Assembly: GCA_039111635.1 (NCBI GenBank)
Contig: JBCAQO010000002.1
Span: 310,001-374,000 of the forward strand
DNA from: Heterobasidion occidentale
Taxonomy: Eukaryota > Basidiomycota > Agaricomycetes > Russulales > Bondarzewiaceae
Length of the DNA stretch: 64,000 nt
Direction of reading: 5' to 3'
Shown here piece by piece: positions 11,665 to 26,071 of this stretch. A program made the position numbers and the translations under genes. Below the pieces are notes generated by a model. It made no database searches. It was not told the origin of the DNA and saw only the letters and a list, made by a program, of their open reading frames with translations. Position 1 is the stretch's first letter. Every line of letters begins with the position of its first letter.

Positions 11665-11708
11665 CGTTGTCGGCGTCGAGGAGTGTGTGACGTGACGTCA
11701 CCTTCTCT
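11665..11708. promoter_or_regulatory. 44-bp bidirectional promoter with a CRE palindrome
   Basis: The whole space between the COG3 ATG (minus) and the ELP6 ATG (plus). It contains GTGACGTCAC at 11692-11701, with the perfect CRE TGACGTCA at 11693-11700 and an overlapping TGACGT half site at 11688-11693. CRE palindromes bind ATF/CREB-type bZIP factors in fungi. The site is 8 bp from the ELP6 ATG, so transcription may start inside the neighbouring gene. Confidence 0.65.
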
Positions 11709-12726
11709 ATGCTCTTCCCCTCCGCACCCATCGCCGGCCAACTTGTGCTCATCACAGACCAGCTCGCTGCGCCTGCCGACTTTCTGCTCCACCAAATTCT
11801 CGCTGCGTACATCAAGGCCACTGCCTATGACGGTGCCAGCACGAGGTCGAAGGCGGTTCTAGTTTCGGTGTCGGAGCCGTTGGCGAGATGGAAGGCGGTC
11901 GCGGCGCGGTCGGTAAGTACGTGTCTTTTGCTGCGAGTGATGAGTACTCACTTTTACTAGAACCTAAATCTGACGCAGAAAATCGAAGACCAGTCACTCG
12001 TCTTCCTGGACGTCCCACCAAACGGCCCTTCGACCCTGCGCCCGCTCCTCGATCGCGTCCGATCCACCGTCCACGCCCTTCGCGGTGCTGAGCCAAACCC
12101 TGTCTCTGGCCACCCGACGCCAAATTCATCGCCAGTGCTCGTCATCGTCGACGATATTGCTGCACTTTCATGGATTGGCCATCCATCGTCTGACGTTACC
12201 CGCTTCCTCCGCGCCCTCACCGCCCTCTGTGCTCAGGTCAATCCTCTATCTTTTTTTGTCGCTCTGCTTCACCACCTCTCGCTCTGTTATGCTGACAACC
12301 CGCTCACAGGAATCTATTGCCCTCGTCGTCCGGCACCACACTGTGATCCCCGACGAACCTAGCCAAGACGACCTCTTGCGCATTCTCCTCCAACTCTCCT
12401 CACTCCACTTTGACGTTCTCCCTCTCGCAAGCGGCAAGAGCGGTGCCGTCAGCGGTCAGGTATGTCCCTCCGCCTCTATTGCCCTCCCTGACCCACCCCT
12501 AAACACCCTGAACTCACGGGTCCAACGTATTCTCCCTCACCTTGATCGTTTTCTCAATATACATGCGCGCTGATTACATTGACAGGTCGCCCTACATGCT
12601 GGACGCTCCCTCCATCCCGCTGCTTCCGCTCCGCCGCTGATCCCCCGCACCCGCGCCTTGCAGTATAGACTCACCGACTCGGGCGCCGTCTTTTTTGAGC
12701 GCGGGACGGGCGCCGCCGTCGTTTGA
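11709..12726 (+). CDS. ELP6: Elongator complex subunit 6
   Basis: A RecA-fold subunit of the Elp4-5-6 ring of Elongator, which supports wobble-uridine modification of tRNA. The start at 11709 gives MLFPSAPIAGQLVLITDQL, then APADFLLHQILAAYIK, matching the Elp6 N-terminus. Downstream are KAVLVSVSEPLARWKAVA, then after an intron KIEDQSLVFLDVP and PVLVIVDDIAALSWIG (Walker B-like strand), then SIALVVRHHTVIPDEPSQDD, LRILLQLSSLHFDVLPLASG, and after a last intron a beta-rich tail ending FFERGTGAAVV at 12726. No ATP-binding P-loop is visible, as expected for Elp6. Length (about 270 residues) fits the family. Confidence 0.88.
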
Positions 12727-13788
12727 CGGGCTTCGCTCGGCTCTCTCCTCCGCTGCCAACAACGAATGTCAAACCAGTCGATCATTTCGTGCAGACCCTC
12801 CCAGGGCCGACAGCGGACGAGCCACAGGTTTTTGCGATCAGAATGCCAAAAGGCATTCGATGAGCAAACGTATGGGCAGCCGCAGTCACGGGAGTTCCGT
12901 TGACCCTACGGCTTTGTCTCTTTTCAACGTACAGAGGCGAGCGTAGTCTCCCTCCAATGCATTTCTTCGAGAAGCAAAAGTTTACTTTATCAGCGTCTAG
13001 ACAGAGATTCTCCTTCAATATCTCTGCAGGAGCGCATCAGTGTCAGTGGTGAATAAAACCTCTGATTTCAGCTCCGATATTCTGGACACACACGGGAAGC
13101 TTCAGGTACTACACTCCCATACACAGAACGCATGGCTTCTGTGTGAGGTCAGCCATGGAGACTAGTACTACGCACCATTAAGCCGATTTCTGATGGTACG
13201 AGGCTCGTCATATCCAAGTTACGTTGCATATTTTTTGTCGTCGCCTTCGTTATCGCTCAGCATTCGAGCTGACCCTGTGCTTGATATATCGAACATTGCA
13301 ATGAAGGAGTCGGATACAAAGCACATGCTTTGTCCACTGCACAGTCGTAAGTGTGTACCAAAGAAAATATCAACGGTGAATAAGAGGCTATCAACGAGTG
13401 AATTGGGTGTATGCATCGGAGACCGGTAGGAAAGGAAGCGGAAGGCAATGAAGGGTTGGATAGCATGTGCGCTTTATCACAATCAAGTTGCGTAGTGGAA
13501 CATGCGCCGATGGTCCCGCATTAAATAGAGGGGCATAGGGGGGTAGGATCATAGATGGTGGCTGGAAAATATAAAAATACAGAATCAAATGATGGAATTT
13601 TTATGAACGACGTGCGCCGTGATGAAGTGTTGTGATGATTGAAATGCATTGGGAAGATGATTGAATGGTAGATGGCGTGGTGTCAATTACACAAAGACAA
13701 CGACACGGGTAAATTGAGACAGTTAAACATGAAGTCGAGAATCAACCGCGATGCATCGAACACATTCAATGCCCACACAAACCAAGTA
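12727..13788. other. Intergenic between ELP6 and a convergent gene
   Basis: About 1 kb separating two convergent genes. It holds no supported gene. A perfect small inverted repeat, GAATGCC-AAAA-GGCATTC, lies at 12841-12858. Confidence 0.6.
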
Positions 13789-14949
13789 TCAAAGCATATC
13801 CCCAGCGACAACGACGCGTCCTGTAGCCAACGCGCTCCTCGTCCGACTGAGCTTCTTTGTCTGCGGGAGGGCCGCTCGCGCTTTGACGGCTTTGCGATCG
13901 CGGTGGCGTATCGTAAGTGTTGCCACGAGCTGTGGCATGGTGTACACAGTCAGTGCGTCTGGCGCGACCGGTATCGATCGTGCGGAGGAGGGAATGGGAG
14001 CATAGCTTCGCGATACGGGCGGTGGCAAGGATACGATGCTGAAAGGAGAAGATGTGATAACAGATGCTTCGGGAGGAGGAGGCGGTAATATCGTAGGAGG
14101 CGGCGAAAGGACTGCGGGGGAGTGAATGAGAGCTGGGATAGCCGTCGGGAGCAATGTCTCCATCCGGTGACTAGGAGTGATATCCATCGAAAGGTCTTCA
14201 CCAACACCCACGGAATTCGAAGTCCTCGGTCGATCAGGCACGTCCACAGTCCTGTCGTCCAATAAAACGGGGCTACATCCTTGGTCCACCAGCCGCTGCC
14301 AGAGTCGAGCGACGAGCAATTCCTCCTGTGCCTTCAGCATTACCGAGCCATCGTCTTTGGCTCCCACGCTCTTCATCTCCACGTCTATATTCTGCTCGCT
14401 GGATCCGTTGAGCTCTCTGGCACGCTTCATCCGACAGACGATGCTACGATGGACGGCAGCAGTGAACATTAGCTCGGCAGTGACGCGCTTGCCACGCTTG
14501 AGCCGTTTCTGGCTGCGCACGACTCCGGTCGCGCTCGACTGGCTAGCGCTGCGTTGGCGTATGACACCAGGAAGAGGCAGAGCTTTGCGGCGCGGTGCGA
14601 AGGAGGAGTGGGACGGTGGCGTCTGGCATCGTTGTCTCGGCGGGTCGAGTGGGAGCGCCCGTTTCGGTCGCGATAAAGACTCGCAGTCTATCGGTAGAGC
14701 AGACGAGATGAAAGGGTCAGGGTGGCTGTTGGTAGGGAAAGGAATGATATTGGTGCTAGGTTCGCAATGGGGGCGCGCACATGCGCTGGAGAGTGCGACG
14801 GTAGGCGACGCCTTGCTATTCCAAGACGAGAGACTGGACGGGGGGTCAGACGCGTTGAGTGAAGCATTAGTATTGTCGATAAGAGCGGAGCGCGACGTGA
14901 AGAGCGACTTGCGGTAGTCGGCACGAATTAAGGATTGGAGGTGAAACAT
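13789..14949 (-). CDS. Hypothetical protein, 386 aa, intronless
   Basis: One uninterrupted frame with an ATG at 14947-14949. I do not recognise a domain. The N-terminal third is Ser/Pro-rich. Residues about 155-235 are likely helical and charged (GKRVTAELMFTAAVHRSIV, then AQEELLVARLWQRLVDQG). A Pro-rich linker (about 290-325) follows, and the C-terminus is basic (RHRDRKAVKARAA, LSRTRSALATGR). There is no signal peptide or membrane segment. The basic ends suggest a nuclear or nucleic-acid-binding protein, but that is a guess. Its only neighbour in the same direction is the Stealth gene, 354 bp upstream. Confidence 0.6.
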   Translation of the reverse strand: MFHLQSLIRADYRKSLFTSRSALIDNTNASLNASDPPSSLSSWNSKASPTVALSSACARPHCEPSTNIIPFPTNSHPDPFISSALPIDCESLSRPKRALPLDPPRQRCQTPPSHSSFAPRRKALPLPGVIRQRSASQSSATGVVRSQKRLKRGKRVTAELMFTAAVHRSIVCRMKRARELNGSSEQNIDVEMKSVGAKDDGSVMLKAQEELLVARLWQRLVDQGCSPVLLDDRTVDVPDRPRTSNSVGVGEDLSMDITPSHRMETLLPTAIPALIHSPAVLSPPPTILPPPPPEASVITSSPFSIVSLPPPVSRSYAPIPSSARSIPVAPDALTVYTMPQLVATLTIRHRDRKAVKARAALPQTKKLSRTRSALATGRVVVAGDML

Positions 14950-15303
14950 GATTGCAGAAGATTTATTGATGAATGTTCGTTGCGAGCGACGCCCGGCGTG
15001 GCTTGCTCCAACAAGAAAGAAAAAGTGGTGGTGGTCTCGTGGTTCGGAGACAACAACAAGGAGCGGAACGAGCGGGAACGGGTAAAGGAGGTGAGATTAG
15101 GTAATATTTGCGTCGAAGGCCTGCCCCACCGCGCTGTCTGTAGACTCAACCTGCCAGACGCACTTTTTTTTCAGAATATTCGATTCACCGATTCGCATGC
15201 GGAGGGGTAAAAAGGCGAGAATCGGCAGCACAGTGTATTGATACAATAAGTTATTAAATTACACTTCATCTGGCGCTCATGGACTCCTCGTCCGCTTACA
15301 GCA

Positions 15304-18300
15304 CTAATCAGCTAATTCATAGGGCAGCGCGTCTGGAAATGCATAATGAAGCCAGCTACTGAATGTTTCTACCAACAAATAGTCGTGTCAGACAGAGTCT
15401 AGGAGGTGCGACCGACTTGCACTTACTGCTGATCTGCTCCTGCCCGCTCGTGATGTCGTCGTTCACACAGATGAATGCATTGTCGGTCCTGTTCAGGTTC
15501 CCTATTGTTTCAGCAGCTTGCTTCGGTGACTTGAGAGCGGCAAATTCTATCGGGGAAGAGCCTGCTAGCATCGAATGTCACGGCGGATTAGCCGGTAAAA
15601 TGCACGAATACGTGAGACACGTAGACGAACCCATTATATACGAGTAACGTTGAATAAGACGCATGGCGAATTGGCGTCGACTATGCCCTGGCCAGCCAGT
15701 TTCGAAAGCAACGTTAGAGAGCGAGAAATCGCTACTGCCCCATTCGGTGCACAGGGGAAGGAACGGCGTGGGCTCGACGCCAGAGTTCACGGTCGATGCA
15801 TTGACAGGGAACTGAGACTCGGCAGGTGGAAGAAACGCAGATAGCCCGAGATCTCCTGAAAGATTTACTAGGTGATAGATGACTAGCGAGAGAAGAACAC
15901 TATCAACACAGAACTGTAAATCGGAGAATATGTACGCACGACAATCTCCACAATTTGGCTGTTCGAAAGCTACCCTCTTGAAAAAGGTATCGGCCCGAGT
16001 AGTATTTCCTTCGATGGCGAAGCACTGGTCGAGGTTCAGCGAGCATATTTTCGGGGCATCTGTACGCGACATGTCAGGGTAACTAGAGACGCTGTGTTTC
16101 GTGAATCCGGTTAAGCCGCCGATATATGGATATCCGTCGCGAGAGGAAAAGAGGTAACCTTCAGATGCGAGCAAGAGCTCGTCAGATTCCGAGACAGGAG
16201 GATAGTATCTGGCAGTCAATCAGTGGGCACTCACCCGTCTGCTCTGGTCTTGGAAGCCCCACGGATTGTAGAATGGAATCCGGCCTTCCATCATGGAGGG
16301 TTTTTGCGAAAGGGAAGTGTGACCACCTTAGGCTTCTGAGCGTTTGTGGTGCCATGTTCAACGATGGACATGAGGTCCGTTATCTCTGCCTCATCCAGGA
16401 TCCCATCTGCGTCTTTGTCCCCGCGAGCAACGACAAAACTCCACAGCAGTGCCTCCCTGTGCCGTTCCACGGTCATATGGTTAGTGAGAAATACAGCATT
16501 GATGTCATGCCCCTTCGCCCGAAACCGATGGGTAGCGGTCAGTGCAAAAGCTTCGGGAAACATCATGCGCGTCTCCTGGAGTAGCGGGGTCGAAAGGGTC
16601 TTCGTGGCTAAAAGACGCTGGCATCAGCGAAAATACAACAGTTTGTAACAAAGCCGCTCGCCATGAATGATGTACGGTCGTTTCCGAGCGCCAAACCGCT
16701 GACTTAAGACCCAGTTGCTTCTATGCAATGCGCGCCACTCGCCGCTCGGGTCAGCCCTGCTGTTCTCCAAGGGTTCCACACGAAGATCGCCAAGCATCCT
16801 GAACACGGTGCCGAACAAGGGGGTGACAAAGTCGGATAGCGACAAATCCAGGCCGAGAAAGAAATCGTCGTTGTTGTAGATGCTATAAAAACGGACGAGG
16901 TCGGTCCGTGGGCGTCATTCACCAGATAGATGCAAGGTTCACGGACTCACAAGTTTTCACTCAAGTCTGGAATGTTGGCTATCTGCGACTCGATAGCAAA
17001 ACTGTTGAACGTAGGCAGGACGCGCTCCTTCCAGTGGAGTTCATCGACAACACTGCTTTCATTGGTCGACAAATCGTCCTTACCGCTCTCTTGCCGTCGC
17101 AAACCGGGGGGGACAGAGAATAAGTTCCAATGATGGTGCACGCGCACTCCCCCTTTCCATCCGCTATCGGATTCTTTCCTCATCCATCCGCTGTCCGCAT
17201 CTAGCCACTGGGGCCATTGACCCTCCCTCCAGCTGCCATTGGTTGCGCTATCAGGGTTCTTGAAGATATCAGAAACCCCGACAAGGGACGAGTTCACGTG
17301 GCCTTCGATGTCAATAAATTGATTGGACGCAGAGGGTCGAGAGCGAGCCAAAACGGCGGGGGCGACGAACGGGTGTGAGAAATCAGTAGCCAAGATGTGT
17401 GCGGTACGAAGGTAAGGTGTCAAGTGCTGATACACCGAACGCATCGAATAGCGCAGTTCGTCGTGATCCCTGTACGAAGATAAATTACGTCGAGATTATT
17501 CAACAAAGCAACACCTACCGGAACCACTTTTCGTTGATTTGTGCATTCGGCATAGATTGACGGCTGAGTCGCTTAGAAGGCGGTGAGCGGCTTTCGGTAC
17601 GCTTGTCCTTTCTAAGGGCAGATTTCGGCGCCTCATCTAGCGCCGCCTGCGAGGAAGAGACCAGTCTTACTGACGAAGGAGGCTGCTGGGTGACTGCGAT
17701 AGAGTATTCGACCGGTTTGTCATCCCAAAACGATCGCGAGGCCTGGTGTCGGGGATCACTTCAGGGTCAAATGAGGTGTCACACGAGACGTTAATGATGC
17801 ATGTATAAATAGAACTCGGTGGCGAATGTGTGCGCACCTGCCGTTGACCCACGACCAGACTGCGTCCAAGACCTCAACCGAGCTAAGGTCGAGATGATTG
17901 CATACTTCGCCATGGGCGACCCACGCTTCGAGGCAATCTCCGCGGAGAAGCGAGTGGGATAGCATAGGTGGAGGGAGATTCGATGCATCTCCCGATGTCG
18001 AAACTCCAAAAAACACGGAGACAGGGATGAAAGCAGACGAGACAAGACCGAGATACAAGACCGAGAGCACGATGATGGCGACACCTGCACCAGAAAGAAA
18101 AAGGACAAAGGATTTTCGCAAGCAAACTCTTTGAAACCTGTGGTTGAGCCTCCACTTTGACCAGCCTGTTTAAGAGAATGTGAATAATCCGCTGATCGAT
18201 GAGCCCTTGTATTTACCGTATGGAACGTGAGTAGGCCATGATCGTGACACTGATGAAACGAGGGGTGATGTTGGGGATCCCAATTCTTCATCTACATAGC

Positions 18301-18355
18301 CGTTGACAAGCTCTTCGTCGCTCGGAAGGAGGTAGTATGGGCGTGGATGATGCAT
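15304..18355 (-). CDS. Stealth-family sugar-phosphate transferase with EF-hand, GNPTAB-like
   Basis: Stealth proteins transfer sugar-1-phosphate to glycans; the animal member GNPTAB works in the Golgi. The ATG at 18353-18355 gives MHHPRPYYLLPSDEEL. A short intron joins this to a basic stretch and one membrane helix (VAIIVLSVLYLGLVSSAF, near 18050), a type II topology. Conserved region 1 is LDAVWSWVNGSDP (near 17840 and 17750, across an intron). Region 2 starts DHDELRYSMRSVYQHLTPY (near 17450). Region 3 contains HHWNLFSV and IYNNDDFFLGLDLSLSDF, then FRMLGDLRVEP (16790-17130), and MFPEAFALTATHRFR (16520-16566). An EF-hand loop, DKDADGILDEAE, is at 16384-16419. A CGDC segment and the region 4 block FICVNDDI (near 15460) follow. 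A last intron leads to FSSWLHYAFPDALPYELAD and a stop at 15304. No frame breaks were needed. Confidence 0.88.
16384..16419 (-). other. EF-hand calcium-binding loop in the Stealth protein
   Basis: The twelve residues DKDADGILDEAE match the canonical EF-hand loop: Asp at 1, 3 and 5, Gly at 6, a hydrophobic residue at 8 and Glu at 12. Animal GNPTAB also has an EF-hand between its Stealth regions. Confidence 0.8.
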
Positions 18356-19852
18356 ATTGGCGGTTGGCCAACCATCATGGCGGTTTGCGTCGACATTCTT
18401 ATTTAGTCCATGCTGTAGGGTCTTTCAGCATCTTTCATGTATCTATTTAAAGCACGTGCATCGGAGAGAGACTCACAATTTCTTCGTTGGAAATGCCCAT
18501 TGAAATCCAGCGCGGTAGAAGGAACGTGGTTGTTTAGAGAGGGGAGGTCAGTGTGAACGAGAGTGGTGCGGATGGCATGTAGTAATAAGGTGGGTGACTT
18601 ACAACCCGGTGTATTTTTAGGACCTACTGATCTGTTCGAAACTTGTTGGTCGTGCGACCTCGGACGGGGGCACTACTAATGATAACGCAGCCGCAGTTGC
18701 CGCAGCAGGTACGGCAACTTCGGCAAGCTGTCACAATAGTGTTGTCATCAGCATCGGTCCCGTCCCTCCATAGCACTAGAAGTTTGGAAGTAGCATGGGA
18801 TAAGGCGACCGTATATGACCAGCTTGAAAGAACTTGAACCTACGAGCTGTACTCTGTTCAGCACGTCGAGCAACGACTGCTCTGAAAACCCCCCTTCATA
18901 CTCCAACACCCCTTGGACGGTCGATGCCGTTGTCAAAGATATCTATAGCACAAGCGATCCATAAATACCGCCAGCTGCAGGTCTCCTGTGGGCTGGAAGG
19001 TCACGGATCAAGACACAATCATTCTTTCGAGGGTATTTTCAAAGTCAGCATGCTTATTTTTAGACAGCAGGCACTCTAAAAATGCCACGATCTACTCACG
19101 CGCATTGACCTGAAGGACATCCTTCACTCGCGGTGGTGCAAAAGGAGCTTCAGTGGGATCTTAGAGGTGGTCTCCTCGGAAGGTGTCATGTGAGGCGGTC
19201 CCTCACTTGGACTTGTTCTACTTTTGCTCGGGGGTGTGCCACCTTTGAAATTTACAGCCGTGGCCAATCCAAGCAGCCTAGTAGACGAGCGCTCTTTTCT
19301 CTCCAAAGTCCAGCGCTTGCTACGCGGAAACTGGTGCATACGACTTCAGCATCAGCCCTCTCTCGCCCTCGGCCATACTGGCGATGATTCCCAATGATCA
19401 TGAGGCCGCCCGCCCGCGCAACACCTAGGCTTCTCACGGAGGAACATTACAAAGGGGGCCTTCGCATTCTCCGTGGAATCAAATGGGTCGGCACGCATCT
19501 GTTGCCAACTTCCTTTACTGTAAGTAGCTTCTCAGACATTGGCAGCCCCGTCTCCATACGACCAGCATCGATACGACAGGACCAGCACTTTCACTGTCCG
19601 CTGCTCTCACCGCCAACGGCAGTGGCTCCACCGCATTCAAACCAAACAACATATGCCCATATCAGTCCGATCGCCTTGCTCGCCTCAGGTCATCGGCGTA
19701 GCCAGAGTCGGGCCGCGCCTTCGGCCGGCAGCGCCTCCGATAAGATGCTGTGAGCTAGCTCAACTGACCTCCTGCAGCTGCGTGCTGGTCGACTTGTCTT
19801 TGCGGGACCAAGGCAAAAACCTCCGTTTCGGGCCTGGACGATAAAGCGACGT
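18356..19852. other. 1.5 kb without a recognisable gene
   Basis: Upstream region of the Stealth gene and downstream region of the membrane protein gene. Short open frames on both strands lack recognisable features, and I cannot assemble a spliced gene. Confidence 0.5.
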
Positions 19853-21013
19853 TTAAATGGAGGAGGGCGCACGCAGGAGAAACACGTGCTTACTTCTCGA
19901 CCGCCCTCTTGGCGGGCTGCCTTCGACCTCGCCGAGTCCCAAGTCCGAGTCCGAATCGTGGCGCGGCGAGCACAAGCTCAGGATGAAGTGCAGGACTTCG
20001 TTCAGGCTGCTTATGATCATGACGAGGGAGAGGATTTGGCCGAAGGTCCATGCTCCTTCGCCTGGTTGGACGATCGTGTTGCGCTTCGCCTGAAGATAGC
20101 AGGAATTAGATGGCGCCGCACGCTCACGTAGAATTCGGGACATGCCAGAAGCTCGGCGGTGACGACGGAGTATATAGCTGGACTATATTGAACGAGAGAG
20201 GTTGGGACGAGGAACACGATGAATAGTCGATGTGACTCACAGTAGCAGACCCAACGAAAAGTAAAAGCTGCGACTTGAAGCCTGTTGCTCGCCTGCACCT
20301 TGCATCGCCATCATCGGTTGCTCACCCCCAGTCGCCGCCATTTTGAAGCAAGTGTAGACGATCACGTATACGACGAGCCCGGTCAACAAGCCGATGCAGC
20401 CGCCGATGAGCGAGATCATCCAGACAATGCGTAGCCACGGCACGGTCGCGCGGACGGTGACGAAGAAAAAGACATACTTGACCTGGTCGTTGCAGCCGGG
20501 CTGCGAGCCGAACGACTTTGTGTGCGTCCAGAGGTAGAGAGACCAACCCAAATAGGCGATCAGCACCGCAAACTGGGTGACGAGCAGCATGCCCGCGCGG
20601 AGGGAATTGAATTTGTACTTTCCTGCCAACAGACGCAAGCGTTAGGATGGACGAATGCGAGGTGGGAATATTGGATTACCGGCGGGGGCTACGCCCACTC
20701 CGAGGAAGAAGAGCAGATGCTGGACGAAGAGGGCGTGATACAGGGACAGCTCCTTCTGAGCAGTCTGCACGATGGCGGTGATCAGCAGGCCGAGTCCGTT
20801 GATGCTGGCGTTTGTGAACAGGGTGCCGAGAAGAGGGTCGGTATATGGGGTGGACGGGATCAGAGCTATGAGCAATGTGGTTACGTAGAAGCTGACGCGG
20901 ATCTGACGCCAGGTGAGGATCACAAGTGGAAGTGTACATAGAGCAAAGAAGCGTACCCCGATTCCCGACACGTCTGGGTTGGCTTGAATCCCATCATCAC
21001 AGGTGGCAGACAT
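19853..21013 (-). CDS. Basidiomycete multi-pass membrane protein of unknown function
   Basis: Begins at the ATG 21011-21013 with MSATCDDGIQANPDVSGIG, a start I recognise from a large basidiomycete-specific family of about seven-helix membrane proteins with no known function. Hydrophobic segments include VRFFALCTLPLVIL, FYVTTLLIALIPS, INGLGLLITAIVQTA, HALFVQHLLFFLGVGVAPAG (exon 1, 20690-21013), then GMLLVTQFAVLIAYLGWSLY, RIVWMISLIGGCIGLL and GLVVYVIVYTCF (exon 20320-20640). The last exon has EGAWTFGQILSLVMIISSLN, the typical terminal segment, followed by a hydrophilic tail to 19853. Exon joins near 20100-20300 are uncertain. It shares an 849-bp upstream region with the divergent SRPK gene. Confidence 0.75.
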
Positions 21014-21592
21014 GTCGAGTGCTAGTAGCGAGAGAATCGTGGGGTAACGAGGAAGATATTCAGCGTCAGTGCATCGGTCGGAGGAGGGTCCGTGTTAAAT
21101 GAGAGCTTTGAGCGAGTGGCGCAGCCCCATGGGAGAGATGCACAGGAGGCTGGCAAGTAGACGAATATCGCGAGTGACAGCAGGCGATGGGAACTGATGG
21201 AATGATGGAAGGCGATGCGCCTCGCTTGGGGACCCGCACGTCGGCTTGGTGTGTGACGGGGGCGGTCGGGGGATCGAGGAGCCGCTTTATTGCGCGGAGT
21301 GACATATGTTTCGAGGAGTAGGGATGAGTACTTGAGTTGTGCAGACCGAGTTCCGGCGCGGACGTCAAGCGGTGAAATTGCACAAACGACTTGCTGTACA
21401 CCGTGAAAGCGCTCAGCGCTCGACGTTCTGACGTGTTAAATGAGGTGGTGGGTCAGCAGAGCCAAAGTTGGCCCGATCGCTGGCGGTGTCGATGAGAAAG
21501 ACGAAGCACAGCTGAACAGAGACGGCAGGGAGTGTTCTGGACGAGTCAAGCTATGTTTTCTGTTAGGCTCGCGCCGATTCGCTGCGGGGAAG

Positions 21593-21600
21593 TCACGTGA
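21593..21600. promoter_or_regulatory. Palindromic E-box TCACGTGA
   Basis: A perfect CACGTG core with symmetric flanks, about 265 bp upstream of the SRPK ATG in the spacer shared with the membrane protein gene. bHLH factors bind this core in fungi; function here is inferred. Confidence 0.4.
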
Positions 21601-21625
21601 GTGTGCGGGAGCCGTGTGCTTCTGA

Positions 21626-24143
<2,518 letters not shown>

Positions 24144-24823
24144 TCGTCGCCGCCTGTCTCCCCGTGTCTCCTTCTTCAGCATCTTTCACCTCCCTGTTTT
24201 GTATTTCTTCTCTGCTTCCCGCCTCAGATGCTCCTTGCTACCTGCTTATTGGCCGAGAGCACAGTTTGCCCAACAGAGCGGTGTTTCCAAGTCTTCCGTA
24301 TCTTTTGCTTCTCGTGTTGTTTTCTTGCGCAGCGCACGTTCGTGTTTTGGTGATTCGTTGTTGAGTCCCGTGTATCAGGTCCCCAGTGCTGTGTAGTGTT
24401 GTCGTAGAGTCTTGACGTCGCGGAGATGGGCAGGCGCTCTTGAGGGTAGTACGCAAGATCGACGAAGCGATCTAAATCTAATTGATAATATGACAGGGCG
24501 TGCTCCATCGCTGGGCGTCGACTGCATCAAGGATATCATGGATATCATGGCACGGAAGGCAAGTGAGACATAAGTACAGAGCAGTCCGCAGGACTGTCCT
24601 TGCGCAATAAAGATAGTCCATATGTGTGTGTGAGAGTAAGAGAATTACGAACTTCGAAGACTGGCCGGGATTATAAATGACTGAACGGGAAGAACGAAGG
24701 TGGCGAGAACGAATGTCAAACAAAATGAACGCGAACGAAGAACATAAACAGTGATATGGAAGCCGTACGCTTGCTAAGTCCGATGCGATTCCCTAATGCA
24801 TGCATGCCCGCGGGCGCTGGCGA
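24144..24823. other. Spacer between convergent genes
   Basis: 3' flanks of SRPK and of the surface protein gene. No gene is supported. Confidence 0.6.
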
Positions 24824-26071
24824 TCAGACCTGCAAGAAATCCGTCCTCAAGGAGTTGCCGTCATCGTAGCGACCGGGCGTGTTGGAAGGTTGGATGAGGC
24901 CAGACAGGATGCCCCGCTTGGGCCGCGGAGGCACGACGGGCACGCTGACTTGGGAACCCGCACGATGCTGCATCGCGGGTTCGTCCGACCGGGCCACAGA
25001 CGAGACGGTTCCCCGATCGCTACCCCGGAAGAGGCCGCGCGAGGCGGAAGGGAACGGCGATCCTCGTCGCCTGTCTTCTTCGCTCGAGCCAGCATTGGAT
25101 GCCCGGAAGGCGAAGCTCGCGTTCCCGGAGCGGAAGTGGGCCTCTCGCTTGTCCCTCTGCTTTCGATGGTACATAAAAATCAGGATCACGATAGCGACGA
25201 TGAGGATGATGCCGAGGACGGTGCCGAGGACGGCAGCGACGATGATGGGTGTCTTGCTCTCTGTTGTGCTCGCAAGACTGTGGGAAGTTCAAGATGGTTG
25301 TGTGATTCAAAGAATCAAGGGAGCTCACCTTGAGCTTGCGGATGCAGTTGAACTTGATGCGAATGGCCCGGCCGTCGACGCTCCGGTAGAGCTGTGAGGA
25401 GGGGATGAGCGTGAGGTATTGGGCAGAAAGACAACGCACACACCTTATCTCCCAAGGCGCAGTCAACGAGTCCCCACCATTGACAGACGACGACGTCTGT
25501 GAGATCCTGGCGCATTCAGGTTCATAAGTCAAGCAAACGAGTTCACAGGCCAAGGCGCACCCTTGAGAGAATGTCACATAGTCCAGATCCACCCAGTTGC
25601 TACCAGGAGCCAAATGCGCCGTGAAGGAGACGAAGTGCCCTTGAGAGTTGGTGCTGTTCGGGAACGTATAGCCGAACAACAACTGCCGGAACTGTGTCTC
25701 GCTCGCGTGCGCGTCCAGGTTGGCTATGACGTTGTCGCATTGTACGCTGTATTTTCCCTGGCAGCGCGTCGTGTCGGTAAGCAGCGTGAATGCCATGCAC
25801 ACGCAGACAGCTACGCACATGTCCCGGTCCTTTGGAGCCATAGAGAAAGATGGCAGATCCTGTGAAGTTTGTGGTCACAAATCACGATCTGTGTCGTTGA
25901 GTAGGGCCAGAACGTACCTGAAAAGGTGATGTTGACTGTGGCTCCGTCGGCCACAGCGGTGTGGTAGGTGGATTGGAAAAAGGACGAGAGCTCAGGGTCT
26001 TTGCTCGATTGGGTATCCCACGTCGGGGAGTACACCAACTGAGGCGCCGAATCATCCAAGGTGAAGTTCAT
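24824..26071 (-). CDS. Single-pass surface protein, basidiomycete type
   Basis: The first clear ATG is at 26069-26071 (MNFTLDDSAPQLVY). The following exon (STYHTAVADGATVNITFSG) continues after an intron into GSAIFLYGSKGPGH, a beta-sandwich block common in basidiomycete surface proteins. The ectodomain goes on through CQGKYSVQCDNVIANLDAH and FGYTFPNSTNSQGHFVSFTA (25560-25760). One membrane helix near 25180-25260 ends in ILIFMYHRKQRDKRE. The cytoplasmic tail of about 110 residues is Ser/Pro/Arg-rich and stops at 24824. No signal peptide is seen at this start, so a small upstream exon may be missing. I infer plasma-membrane location; ligand and role are unknown. Confidence 0.7.

Noticed and set aside
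12841..12858. Perfect GAATGCC/GGCATTC hairpin as a terminator
   Set aside because: Seven-base stems occur by chance and hairpin terminators are not used by RNA polymerase II.
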